A stretch of 11,357 nucleotides of DNA from positions 1 to 11,357 of the forward strand of contig JAFTNX010000109.1 in NCBI GenBank assembly GCA_017451665.1, given 5' to 3'. This document shows, in pieces, positions 1 through 7,266 of this stretch; the stretch's first letter is position 1; each line of letters opens with the position of its first letter. The translations under genes were made by a program, and so were the position numbers. The notes beneath the pieces were generated by a model. That model was not told where the DNA came from. It searched no databases and saw only the letters and a list, made by a program, of their open reading frames with translations. This DNA is from Oscillospiraceae bacterium. Its GTDB lineage: Bacteria > Bacillota > Clostridia > Oscillospirales > Ruminococcaceae.

Positions 1-745
1 ATCTCAGAAGTTCTTCTGCGTGGTCCCACATAGGGAAGTCTGTTCCCCAGAAAACCTTGTCAACACCAAATCCGTAGATTATTTCTCTTGCAAATTCAGG
101 CGAAATAAATTCCAGAGAAGAGCAGGTGTCAAATCTTATGTTGTCGTAATAAAGGCAGGTAATTGCCTCACTCCAGCGTTCATATCCACCTAAATGTGCA
201 GCAAAAACCTTATGGTCAGGCATATTCTTAACGACGTTTTCAAGTCTTAAAGGCCTTGAATAATCGTATCTGCTGTCGCCCATGTGAATAAGTACCGGCA
301 GTCTGCCTCTTATAGCCTCATAGATTTTAAAAGCCTTGTCATCGTCAATAAAAAACTTCTGAAAATCCGGGTGAAGCTTGATTCCTCTTAATCCGTTTTC
401 GATACATCTTTCAACTTCTCCCTCAATGTCCTCAAAGTCAGGGTGAAGTGTGCCGAAACCTACAAATTCAGGGTGCTTTCTGCATTCCTCAATTATAAAG
501 CTGTTAATTGAAACAACCTGCTGTGGTATAGTTGCTGTTGAGCAGACGAGATAGTGACTTACACCGATATTTTTGCCACTCTCAACGAGGTGTTCAGCAG
601 TCCCCACAGGATAATCCATCGGAATATCGTAAAAACTTCCGATAGCAGAAACAGCCTTTTCAGCTATTTTGTCAGGAAATATGTGTGCGTGTGCATCACA
701 TATCTCATAATTTTTTGCAAAATCAATTGCTTCCTGTAAAATCAT
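1..745 (-). CDS. Amidohydrolase_2-type metal-dependent hydrolase (partial, C-terminus missing)
   Basis: The first 248 codons of a TIM-barrel metal hydrolase of the amidohydrolase 2 superfamily; the frame is open to the window edge. Visible metal-site motifs, in family order, are the HxH of CDAHAH (H19, H21), IHMGD (H154), AAHLGG (H184) and WGTDFP (D236); GIKLHP at 121-126 is also typical. The start is the ATG at 743-745: an in-frame TGA lies just upstream, and AAAGAAGAA before it is a modest ribosome site. No signal peptide or membrane segment, so cytoplasmic. It starts 25 bases after the PP2C stop with no promoter or terminator between, so the two are probably co-transcribed. Family members are usually about 270-300 residues, so roughly 20-50 residues are off the window. 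The substrate cannot be read from sequence; the family includes decarboxylases and lactone or amide hydrolases. Family confident, reaction unknown. Confidence 0.88.
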   Translation of the reverse strand, partial: MILQEAIDFAKNYEICDAHAHIFPDKIAEKAVSAIGSFYDIPMDYPVGTAEHLVESGKNIGVSHYLVCSTATIPQQVVSINSFIIEECRKHPEFVGFGTLHPDFEDIEGEVERCIENGLRGIKLHPDFQKFFIDDDKAFKIYEAIRGRLPVLIHMGDSRYDYSRPLRLENVVKNMPDHKVFAAHLGGYERWSEAITCLYYDNIRFDTCSSLEFISPEFAREIIYGFGVDKVFWGTDFPMWDHAEELLR

Positions 746-770
746 ACAATTCTTCTTTCATTAAAATATA

Positions 771-1523
771 TTAATTGAGTTTAACTCCTATTACCGAAAC
801 GTTGTCTGTGCTTCCTCTTTCAAGTGCAAGCTGTGAAAGTGCCTTGATTTTTTCGTCAAAGGTAATGTCAAGCTCCATTGCAGCTTCAATTTCTCTTTCA
901 CCTACAAAGTCAGAAACCCCGTCAGAGCAGAGAATTACAACGCAGTCCTCACAAAAGCTTTCTGAAACCACACTTACATCAATTTCAGGTGGCTTGTAGG
1001 GATTTCCCACCGAGGAAGTAATAACATTTTTCTGTGGGTGAGTTTTAAGCTCTGCCTCTGTAATTTCACCCTTTTCAAGAAGCTCCATAACATAGCTGTG
1101 GTCTTTTGAAATCTGTCTTGCTTTTTTGGATTTGTAAAGATACAGCCTGCTGTCGCCACTGTTCAAGCAGTAAAGCCTGCCGTTTTCACTGACTTTAAGA
1201 CAACACATTGTGGTCTGAAGTCCGAAATATTCATTGTTTTCGTTTCCGTAATCAACAAGGTCACAGTGAATAACGCTTATTTCGTCTTTAAGCTCTGAAA
1301 CTCCCATTTTGTTACATTCAGAAAGTCTTTTTGCAACAAAAAATGAAGCGATTTCACCACCGTTTTCACCACCGACTCCATCGCATACTCCTGCGATAAA
1401 AGGTGCGTCACAGCTGATACTTTCACTGCCGTTTATTATAATCTTTTCACCAACAACAAGAGTGTCCTCGTTGTTTTCACGGAAGTTTCCTGTTTCAGTG
1501 TGTGCGTATACATAATACTGCAT
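771..1523 (-). CDS. PP2C-family serine/threonine protein phosphatase (PrpC/Stp-like)
   Basis: A 250-residue single-domain metal-dependent phosphatase, a normal length for bacterial PrpC/Stp enzymes, which remove phosphate from Ser/Thr of proteins modified by Hanks-type kinases. The PP2C motifs are all present in order: RENNEDT with E19 and D20, CDGVGGENGG with D48 and G49, NSGDSRLYL near 121-129, KDHSYV near 140-145, CSDGVSDF with D201, and STDN with D240 and N241. These acidic residues hold the two-metal site, so the enzyme should be active. No membrane segment; cytoplasmic. The ATG at 1523 gives the conserved N-terminus, but GGAG lies 14 bases upstream, a long spacing; a nearer upstream ATG is out of frame and soon stops. 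It is the first gene of a two-gene unit with the amidohydrolase. Oddly, no PrkC-type kinase or ribosome-biogenesis GTPase adjoins, although many Firmicutes place prpC next to prkC. Confidence 0.93.
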   Translation of the reverse strand: MQYYVYAHTETGNFRENNEDTLVVGEKIIINGSESISCDAPFIAGVCDGVGGENGGEIASFFVAKRLSECNKMGVSELKDEISVIHCDLVDYGNENNEYFGLQTTMCCLKVSENGRLYCLNSGDSRLYLYKSKKARQISKDHSYVMELLEKGEITEAELKTHPQKNVITSSVGNPYKPPEIDVSVVSESFCEDCVVILCSDGVSDFVGEREIEAAMELDITFDEKIKALSQLALERGSTDNVSVIGVKLN

Positions 1524-1563
1524 AAATAAACATTTTTCTCCAATAAAATTTCAATCACCCTTT

Positions 1564-1592
1564 ATTATACTACTTTACGCCTTTAAAGTCAA
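1564..1592 (-). promoter_or_regulatory. Sigma-A promoter of the phosphatase operon
   Basis: On the minus strand TTGACT (1592-1587) is followed by a 17-base spacer and a perfect TATAAT (1569-1564). Transcription would begin near 1557, giving a leader of about 35 bases before the PP2C start. An inverted repeat ACTTTA-N6-TAAAGT (1572-1589) sits in the spacer and -35 box and could be an operator, though in AT-rich DNA it may be chance. Confidence 0.8.
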
Positions 1593-1625
1593 CCAAACTA
1601 TACCCTAAAAAATCCCTTTTATTTC

Positions 1626-1654
1626 TTGCTTTGAATGTTAAAATGTGCTATAAT
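1626..1654 (+). promoter_or_regulatory. Extended -10 promoter of the recG operon
   Basis: TTGCTT (1626-1631), a 17-base spacer and a perfect TATAAT (1649-1654) preceded by TGC, an extended -10 signature. The expected start point is about 1660-1662, inside the left arm of the four-way-junction element, so that element would form the 5' end of the recG mRNA. An inverted repeat TGTTAA-N12-TTAACA (1636-1641 and 1654-1659) brackets the -10 box and might bind a regulator. The promoter diverges from that of the phosphatase gene. Confidence 0.7.
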
Positions 1655-1656
1655 TA

Positions 1657-1728
1657 ACACGAACGGGTGCTTCGCACCTGTGACGGTCTGTCGACCGTCG
1701 GTTTGCTAAATTGCAAACCCGTTCGTGT
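1657..1728 (+). repeat. 72-base perfect four-way-junction (cloverleaf) element in the recG leader
   Basis: The ends are inverted repeats: ACACGAACG (1657-1665) pairs with CGTTCGTGT (1720-1728). Three hairpins fill the space between: GGTGC/GCACC with a TTC loop (1666-1678), GACGGTC/GACCGTC with a TGTC loop (1682-1699), and GGTTTGC/GCAAACC with a TAAATT loop (1700-1719). All four helices (9, 5, 7 and 7 base pairs) are free of mismatches. The only unpaired junction bases are TGT at 1679-1681. The element is visibly more GC-rich than the DNA beside it. It is not a tRNA: the loops are 3, 4 and 6 bases and there is no T-loop motif. It lies between the recG promoter and ribosome site and outside any convincing coding frame. 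It may be a dispersed palindromic (MITE/REP-like) element, a structured RNA leader, or both. Only one copy is in this window. The structure is certain from base pairing; the role is unknown. Confidence 0.85.
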
Positions 1729-1735
1729 CTTAAAT

Positions 1736-1744
1736 GGGAGGTGA
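1736..1744 (+). promoter_or_regulatory. Strong ribosome binding site that sets the recG start
   Basis: GGGAGGTGA is a near-perfect Shine-Dalgarno sequence. The core ends 8 bases before the GTG at 1750, ideal spacing. It lies 8 bases after the four-way-junction element and is not paired by it, so the element need not block translation. Confidence 0.85.
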
Positions 1745-1749
1745 ATGCA

Positions 1750-3780
1750 GTGAGACTTGAAGATAAAATTACAGCTGTAACAGGCGTCGGCGAAAAACGT
1801 GCTGTTATGTATAATAAGCTTGGAATTTATACTGTTAAGGATTTGCTGTATCATTTTCCGAGAGGGTATGTTGACTATACAACACCTGTTTTGCTTTCGG
1901 ATACAACGCCTGACGAGAATTGCGTTGTTAAGGTGAGGGTAGATAAAAAAATACGCCCTGCATATATACGAAAGGGAATGACAATTTATCGTGTTGTTGC
2001 AAGCGACGATAGTGGCGAAATTGTAATAACAATCTATAACAGCGAATACCTCTATAACTCCTTTGAAATAGGTAAGGAGTATGTTCTTTATGGTAAAATT
2101 ACGGGTAACCTCTTAAAGCACGAAATCAATTCTCCGCTTGTTTTAAAAGCTGACGAGGAATGTAAAATTCAGCCTGTTTATCACCTTACAGAAGGCCTTT
2201 CGCAACAGATGCTGAGGGTAACTGTAAAAAGAGCACTTAAAGCCCTTGACAGCGAAATCTATGAGCCTATCCCTAAAAAATATCTTCTTGAGAATAACCT
2301 TTCTTCGCTGGTGTATTCTCTTTCAAATATCCATTTTCCGAAGGATATGAATGCACTTTCACTTGCAAAAAACAGACTTGTTTTTGATGAACTTCTTGTG
2401 CTTCAGCTGGGAATGAGCTTAATCAAGACAAATTCCCATAAGGCAACAGGCTGTGAAATGAAAAATATTCCAATAGACGAATTTTATAAAAGCCTGCCTT
2501 TTGAACTTACAAACGCACAGAAACGTTCAATAAATGAGTGCATTAAGGATATGTGCGACGTGTCTGCTATGAACAGACTTGTTCAGGGTGACGTAGGCTC
2601 AGGAAAAACTGCTGTTGCTGCTGCTTGTGGGTATTTTGCATACAAAAATGGATTTCAGACAGCACTTATGGCACCTACCGAAATCCTTGCTACACAGCAT
2701 TATGAAACGCTTAAAAACTTCCTTGAACCACTCGGACTTAATGTCTGCCTGCTTACTGGTTCAATGACTTTAAAAACCAAAAATGAAATAAAACGTAAGC
2801 TTGCTGAGGGTGAATATCACGTCGCTGTTGGCACTCACGCACTTATTCAGTCAACTACTGAATTTAATAATCTCGGACTTGTAATCACAGACGAACAGCA
2901 CCGTTTCGGTGTTGAACAAAGAGCACTTCTTTCAAATAAGGGGAATAACCCACACAGACTGGTTATGTCAGCTACACCAATTCCACGAACTCTTGCACTT
3001 ATGATTTATGGCGACCTTGATATTTCTGTGATTGATGAACTTCCAAAGGGAAGAAAGCCTATCCAGACATACGCCGTTACAGGTAAACTCCGTGAAAGAG
3101 CATTTTCTTTTGTGAAAGAACAGCTTGACGAGGGAAGACAAGCGTATATCGTCTGCCCGATGATTGAAGAAACTGACCTTGATTTGAAATCCGTCCAGAA
3201 GTATGCTAAGGATATTTCCCAAAAGCAGTTCAAGGACTATAACGTGGGACTTCTTCACGGAAAAATGTCTGCCGATAAAAAGGAAAAGGTTATGGTTGAT
3301 TTTAAGGAACATAAAATCGACCTGCTTGTGTGCACAACCGTTGTTGAAGTAGGCGTTGACGTGCCAAATTCAACAGTTATGCTCATTGAGAATGCCGATA
3401 GATTTGGTCTTTCACAGCTACACCAGTTAAGAGGTCGTGTAGGACGTGGGGAATATCAGTCACACTGTATTCTTGTGACGGATAATGTTACCGAGGAATC
3501 AAAGACCCGACTTAAAATCCTTTCAAAGACAAATGACGGCTTTAAAATTTCCGAAGAGGATTTAAAGCTTCGTGGACCTGGTGACTTTTTTGGTGAACGT
3601 CAGCACGGACTTCCAAGCCTTAAAATTGCTGATATGGCTGAAAATACCAAGGCACTCAGTATGGCGCAAAGCTGTGCTAAGGAAATCCTTAGTGGCGATT
3701 TCAACCTTTCAAAAACAGAAAACAGACAGTTAAAACAGCTTGTTGATGAGCTGTTTGATAAAAAAATCGACCTTAATTAG
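1750..3780 (+). CDS. recG: ATP-dependent DNA helicase RecG
   Basis: RecG is a superfamily 2 DNA translocase that remodels stalled forks and four-way junctions in recombination and repair. From the GTG start the protein has 676 residues, the usual RecG length. An N-terminal wedge/OB region (about 45-145) precedes helicase motifs: Walker A GDVGSGKT (280-287), DEQH box (381-384), SATPIPRT (407-414), LLHGKM (501-506), TTVVEVGVDVP (about 529-539) and QLRGRVGRG (559-567). LRGPGDFFG (607-615) is the RecG C-terminal signature. GTG at 1750 is chosen because an ideal Shine-Dalgarno stands 8 bases before it. An upstream in-frame TTG at 1711 would begin inside the hairpin element and add 13 unconserved residues. 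A ribosome site for the next gene overlaps the stop codon, so recG and the LUD gene form an operon. No frameshift or missing motif. Confidence 0.97.
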   Translation: MRLEDKITAVTGVGEKRAVMYNKLGIYTVKDLLYHFPRGYVDYTTPVLLSDTTPDENCVVKVRVDKKIRPAYIRKGMTIYRVVASDDSGEIVITIYNSEYLYNSFEIGKEYVLYGKITGNLLKHEINSPLVLKADEECKIQPVYHLTEGLSQQMLRVTVKRALKALDSEIYEPIPKKYLLENNLSSLVYSLSNIHFPKDMNALSLAKNRLVFDELLVLQLGMSLIKTNSHKATGCEMKNIPIDEFYKSLPFELTNAQKRSINECIKDMCDVSAMNRLVQGDVGSGKTAVAAACGYFAYKNGFQTALMAPTEILATQHYETLKNFLEPLGLNVCLLTGSMTLKTKNEIKRKLAEGEYHVAVGTHALIQSTTEFNNLGLVITDEQHRFGVEQRALLSNKGNNPHRLVMSATPIPRTLALMIYGDLDISVIDELPKGRKPIQTYAVTGKLRERAFSFVKEQLDEGRQAYIVCPMIEETDLDLKSVQKYAKDISQKQFKDYNVGLLHGKMSADKKEKVMVDFKEHKIDLLVCTTVVEVGVDVPNSTVMLIENADRFGLSQLHQLRGRVGRGEYQSHCILVTDNVTEESKTRLKILSKTNDGFKISEEDLKLRGPGDFFGERQHGLPSLKIADMAENTKALSMAQSCAKEILSGDFNLSKTENRQLKQLVDELFDKKIDLN

Positions 3781-3790
3781 GAGGACTTTT

Positions 3791-4459
3791 ATGGATAAGA
3801 ATCTTGAAGCTATTGTAATGAAAAAGCTTGAAAAAACAGCTGAAAACCTTCGTAAAAACAATATGGACGCATACGTTTGTATGACTTCACAGGAGGCTGT
3901 AAAAATCGTTGAGAGCCTTCTTAACGAGGGTGAAACCATAACAAGTGGTGGCTCTATGAGCCTTGAAGAAAGTGGCGTTATGGCACTTATGAAAAGCGGG
4001 AAGTATAACTACCTTGACCGTTCACTTGCCAAAAACAGAGAAGAAACCGAAGAAATTTACAGAAAAGCGTATTTCTGTGACACATACCTTTGCTCATCAA
4101 ATGCCGTAACTGAAAACGGCGAGCTTTATAATGTTGACGGAAATTCAAACAGAGTTTCTGCAATCTGCTATGGACCAAAATCGGTAATTATGGTTTGTGG
4201 AATGAACAAAATCGTTAGAAATATCGATGAGGCGATTGTAAGAGTAAAAACAACTGCTGCACCACCTAACTGCGTGCGTCTCAGCTGTCCGTCATATTGT
4301 AGCGAGGCAGGGCATTGTGTTTCACTTGATAAGGGTGGAGATATGGCGTCAGGCTGTAAGGGTGACGGAAGAATTTGCTGTAACTACGTTGTCAGCGCAC
4401 AACAGCGTCACAAGGGAAGAATTAAAGTTATTCTCGTCGCGGAAAATCTGGGATATTAA
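3791..4459 (+). CDS. LUD-domain (LutC/YkgG-like, DUF162) protein with cysteine-rich C-terminus
   Basis: A 222-residue protein of the LUD family. LutC, one relative, takes part with the iron-sulfur protein LutB and LutA in L-lactate oxidation; stand-alone members are of uncertain function. Supporting features are TSGGSMSLEESGV (51-63), the block from about 100 to 145 containing SSNAVTENGELYNVDGNSNR and CGMNKIV, and the ending RIKVILVAENLGY. The C-terminus has seven cysteines (161, 166, 170, 176, 189, 196, 197), which could hold a metal or iron-sulfur cluster; that is inference. ATG at 3791 follows AGGAGG overlapping the recG stop, with about 6 bases of spacing; an earlier in-frame ATG at 3740 lies inside recG and lacks a ribosome site. 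No lutA or lutB lies beside it, so a lactate role is not supported by context. A strong terminator follows at once. Confidence 0.85.
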   Translation: MDKNLEAIVMKKLEKTAENLRKNNMDAYVCMTSQEAVKIVESLLNEGETITSGGSMSLEESGVMALMKSGKYNYLDRSLAKNREETEEIYRKAYFCDTYLCSSNAVTENGELYNVDGNSNRVSAICYGPKSVIMVCGMNKIVRNIDEAIVRVKTTAAPPNCVRLSCPSYCSEAGHCVSLDKGGDMASGCKGDGRICCNYVVSAQQRHKGRIKVILVAENLGY

Positions 4460-4466
4460 GTAAAAA

Positions 4467-4497
4467 AAGGGTACTGAGATATTAACTCAGTACCCTT
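4467..4497. terminator. Bidirectional intrinsic terminator between convergent genes
   Basis: A 12-base-pair perfect stem: AAGGGTACTGAG (4467-4478) pairs with CTCAGTACCCTT (4486-4497) around a 7-base loop. On the plus strand TTGATTTTTT follows, ending the recG-LUD operon. On the minus strand seven T (4468-4462) follow, ending the GH3 transcript. The stem sits in the 44 bases between the two stop codons. Confidence 0.93.
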
Positions 4498-4503
4498 GAT
4501 TTT

Positions 4504-7266
4504 TTAGTCAATGTCTGTTACAGTAATCTTTCTTAAAAGCTTGAATTCAATGCTTTCCATTTTAAGACCACTCTGTGCAAAGTGAAGTCTTACTGTTGTG
4601 TAACGTGAGAAAACAGGGGATTTTGCAGTAAATGAAACAGCCTTTCCGTTAGTTCCGTTCCATGTGTATGTTCCTGCGTTTGTACCCATCATAAAGAGAG
4701 TTACAGGAATCTGTGCAAGCTCACCTGCGTCACTGCTTGCTGTAAGGATAATTTCGTATTCGCCGAATTTCTTTACAGTAAGTGCAAAGCTGTAATCTGT
4801 TCCACGTTCAGTAGAAATGTGTGAAAGGTCAACCTTCAGCTCTTCGTCAATCTCAAAGAATTCCACAGGCTCGTCGCTGATAGCTTCCTCAGCTGGTCTG
4901 TTTGTAATTTCAACCTTTTCGTCACAGCCCATAATACGCTTCATAGCGTTTGTGTCAAGCAAAAATCTCAGAATGTTCTTAGCGTTTCTCTGAAGCTCTG
5001 CTCTTGTAAGTGTGCCATTTTCAAGACTTTCAATGGTGTTGTCGTTGTTGTTGTCACACTCAGCACAGCACATATAAACGTCGTTCTGCGCTCTTGCCAT
5101 AGCAGCAAAATCTTCGTGATTTGGATTACCACCACGAACGTTTATGTTAGCCCACCAGTCGGTCATAACAAATCCGTCGTAGCCCCATTCGTTTCTTAAA
5201 ATCTGTGTATTCTGGTCAAAGTTTCCTGCTGTCCATACACCGTTAAGTGAACAGTAGGTTGACATAATTGACTTTCCTTTGCCTTTCTTAACTGCAATTT
5301 CAAAGCCCTTGAGATAAATTTCTCTCAAAGCTCTTTCAGATACAACACTGTCAAGGAAGTGTCTGTTTGTTTCCTGATTGTTTCCACAGAAATGCTTTAT
5401 TGTGCCTTCAACTCCCACGCTGTGAAGCCCCTTGAGTTCAGCAGTAGCCATCATTCCTGAAAGATAAGGGTCCTCGCTGAAATACTCAAAGTTTCTTCCG
5501 TTAAGCGGGTGACGGTGAATGTTCATTCCAGGCCCTAAAAGACAATCAACCTTGTTTGCTCTCATTTCAAGTCCCATAAGTACGAAAAGCTCAGTGATAA
5601 GCTCCTTGTTGAATGTTGAGGCAATCATTGTTCCATTAGGGAGGCTGAATGCCTTTGTTCCACAGTCAAGACGCATTCCCGAAGGTCCGTCAGAACAACA
5701 ACCAGCCGGAATACCCATTTCTGCAAGCTCATCTGTAACTCCACCAAAAGCAGAAGCAGTACCTGCTGTTACTCTCGGACTTCCCATACCTTCGCCACGG
5801 ATAATTGACGCAAGCATAACGTCAGAAAGCTGTGCTACAAATTCGTCAAGAGTAGCCTTACCGTTTTTAACGTCACAAAGCTTAATTCCCTTGTCGCCTG
5901 TAACTGAAATTTCAGCAGGGAGGTTGTCAATTCTTCTCTTTGCCTCGTCAATTTCAAGGAGAGGAACACTTTCCTTAGAAACCACATACCCCTCACCACT
6001 GACAGCAGGCTTTATTCTTTCAAAAGCTAAAACAGGTGCAATCGCCTGACTGCATTTTTCTGTAACAATAGTTTCTGACAACTCAACGCTGTATGAAAGT
6101 TCGTTGTTTCTTGCGTCCTTTCCAACGTAGAAATTGTATTTTCCAGCCTCTAAAACGTAGCAGGATTTGTTGCCTGTAACTCCACCGTCATCGTAGGAAG
6201 CAAAATCAGAAAGTCTGATTTTAATGCTTACAATTTCACTTTCGCCACATTCAAGCACCTTTGTCTTTTCAAATCCACAAAGAACTCTCAATGCCTTTCC
6301 AAGCTGTCCCTGTGGTGCTTCAAGATAAACCTGAACAACCTCTTTACCTGCGTATTTTCCACTGTTTGTAACCTTAACGTCAAATGAAACATATTCACCG
6401 TCGTATGATGTGCTTACAGTTTCAAGGTCAAATTCCGAATAGCTTAAACCAAATCCGAATGGGTATCTTACCTTGTCCTTAGCAAAAGTTTCAAAGTATC
6501 TGTATCCTACATAAATATCTTCACAGTAATAGTTTCTGTTTCTGTCACCAAAGCAACAATCAGAAGGGAAGTCGCTGATTTTCTTGGCGATAGTGTCAGG
6601 AAGTTTTCCACAAGGATTAACCTTGCCTACAAGCACCTTAGCTGTACCTGTGCCACCTGTCATACCACCCTGCCAAGCGTAGAGTATAGCGTCAGGGCGT
6701 ACTTCCTCAAAGTATTCCATATCAATGATGTTGCCTACATTTAAAATAACAACAACCTTTTTGAAGTGGTTTCTTACTTTCAGAACCATATCCTTTTCGC
6801 CTTGTGAAAGGAGGTATGCGCCTTCAGTATATGTGTTGTCCTGTTCTTCGCCTGCTGTTCTTCCGATGATAACAAGAGCAGTTTCACACTTTTTTGAAAC
6901 GCTCTTTACAAGCTCATCATCAAGTGGCATTTCCTTCTGTGACCAAGGCTCTTTGCCCCAGCCGGCACCCTTTTCAACAGGATTTTCTTCTTCCCATTTT
7001 TTATAGGCATCCATAATTTCGCTGTTAAGCTTTACGCCCTCGTCAACAAGCCCCTCAGGAATGTTTACAACCTTAGAAACATTTACCTGACCACCTGAGC
7101 CTGTACCACTTTTATAATAGTGAAACTGTATTCTGCCAAAAACTGCAACTTCATTTTTTACATCAAGTGGCAAAGCACAGTATTCATTTCTGAGCATAAC
7201 AATACCTTCAGCGACAGTATTGACAGCTGTATCAATATATTTGTTCCAGTCAAGAATAACGCTCAT
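4504..7266 (-). CDS. Glycoside hydrolase family 3 beta-glycosidase with inverted domain order (beta-glucosidase-like)
   Basis: A 920-residue GH3 enzyme whose domains run opposite to the usual order, as in R. albus and Butyrivibrio beta-glucosidases. The GH3 C-type alpha/beta domain comes first (about 15-285), with GEEQDN near 139-144 supplying the likely acid/base glutamate, E140 or E141. A fibronectin III-like domain follows (about 285-395; YPFGFGLSYSEF, then YAGKEVVQVYL). The barrel domain (about 470-775) carries DGPSGMRLD, GPGMNIHRHPLNGRNFEYFS, the KHF motif (K624, H625) and VMTDWW with nucleophile D703. A beta-rich C-terminal domain (about 800-915) resembles a carbohydrate-binding sandwich. 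No signal peptide: cytoplasmic, acting on imported beta-linked oligosaccharides by the retaining mechanism. Cellobiose-type substrates are the usual guess, but beta-xylosides or others cannot be excluded. ATG at 7266 is chosen because GAGG lies 9 bases before it; ATG at 7281 contains that site and has no good one itself. Confidence 0.93.
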   Translation of the reverse strand: MSVILDWNKYIDTAVNTVAEGIVMLRNEYCALPLDVKNEVAVFGRIQFHYYKSGTGSGGQVNVSKVVNIPEGLVDEGVKLNSEIMDAYKKWEEENPVEKGAGWGKEPWSQKEMPLDDELVKSVSKKCETALVIIGRTAGEEQDNTYTEGAYLLSQGEKDMVLKVRNHFKKVVVILNVGNIIDMEYFEEVRPDAILYAWQGGMTGGTGTAKVLVGKVNPCGKLPDTIAKKISDFPSDCCFGDRNRNYYCEDIYVGYRYFETFAKDKVRYPFGFGLSYSEFDLETVSTSYDGEYVSFDVKVTNSGKYAGKEVVQVYLEAPQGQLGKALRVLCGFEKTKVLECGESEIVSIKIRLSDFASYDDGGVTGNKSCYVLEAGKYNFYVGKDARNNELSYSVELSETIVTEKCSQAIAPVLAFERIKPAVSGEGYVVSKESVPLLEIDEAKRRIDNLPAEISVTGDKGIKLCDVKNGKATLDEFVAQLSDVMLASIIRGEGMGSPRVTAGTASAFGGVTDELAEMGIPAGCCSDGPSGMRLDCGTKAFSLPNGTMIASTFNKELITELFVLMGLEMRANKVDCLLGPGMNIHRHPLNGRNFEYFSEDPYLSGMMATAELKGLHSVGVEGTIKHFCGNNQETNRHFLDSVVSERALREIYLKGFEIAVKKGKGKSIMSTYCSLNGVWTAGNFDQNTQILRNEWGYDGFVMTDWWANINVRGGNPNHEDFAAMARAQNDVYMCCAECDNNNDNTIESLENGTLTRAELQRNAKNILRFLLDTNAMKRIMGCDEKVEITNRPAEEAISDEPVEFFEIDEELKVDLSHISTERGTDYSFALTVKKFGEYEIILTASSDAGELAQIPVTLFMMGTNAGTYTWNGTNGKAVSFTAKSPVFSRYTTVRLHFAQSGLKMESIEFKLLRKITVTDID

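Noticed and set aside
554..739. Plus-strand open frame opposite the amidohydrolase
   Set aside because: It overlaps a strongly supported minus-strand gene with all metal-site motifs and has no ribosome site or recognisable protein features.
1657..1728. Cloverleaf-shaped sequence read as a tRNA gene
   Set aside because: The hairpin loops are 3, 4 and 6 bases, the closing stem can extend to 11 pairs, and there is no T-loop motif or 7-base anticodon loop.
1711..1749. Upstream TTG start for recG
   Set aside because: It lies inside the third hairpin of the element, has no ribosome site, and adds 13 residues unlike RecG; the GTG at 1750 has an ideal Shine-Dalgarno sequence.
3740..3790. Earlier ATG start for the LUD gene inside recG
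   Set aside because: No ribosome site precedes it, while AGGAGG stands directly before the ATG at 3791, where the family N-terminus begins.
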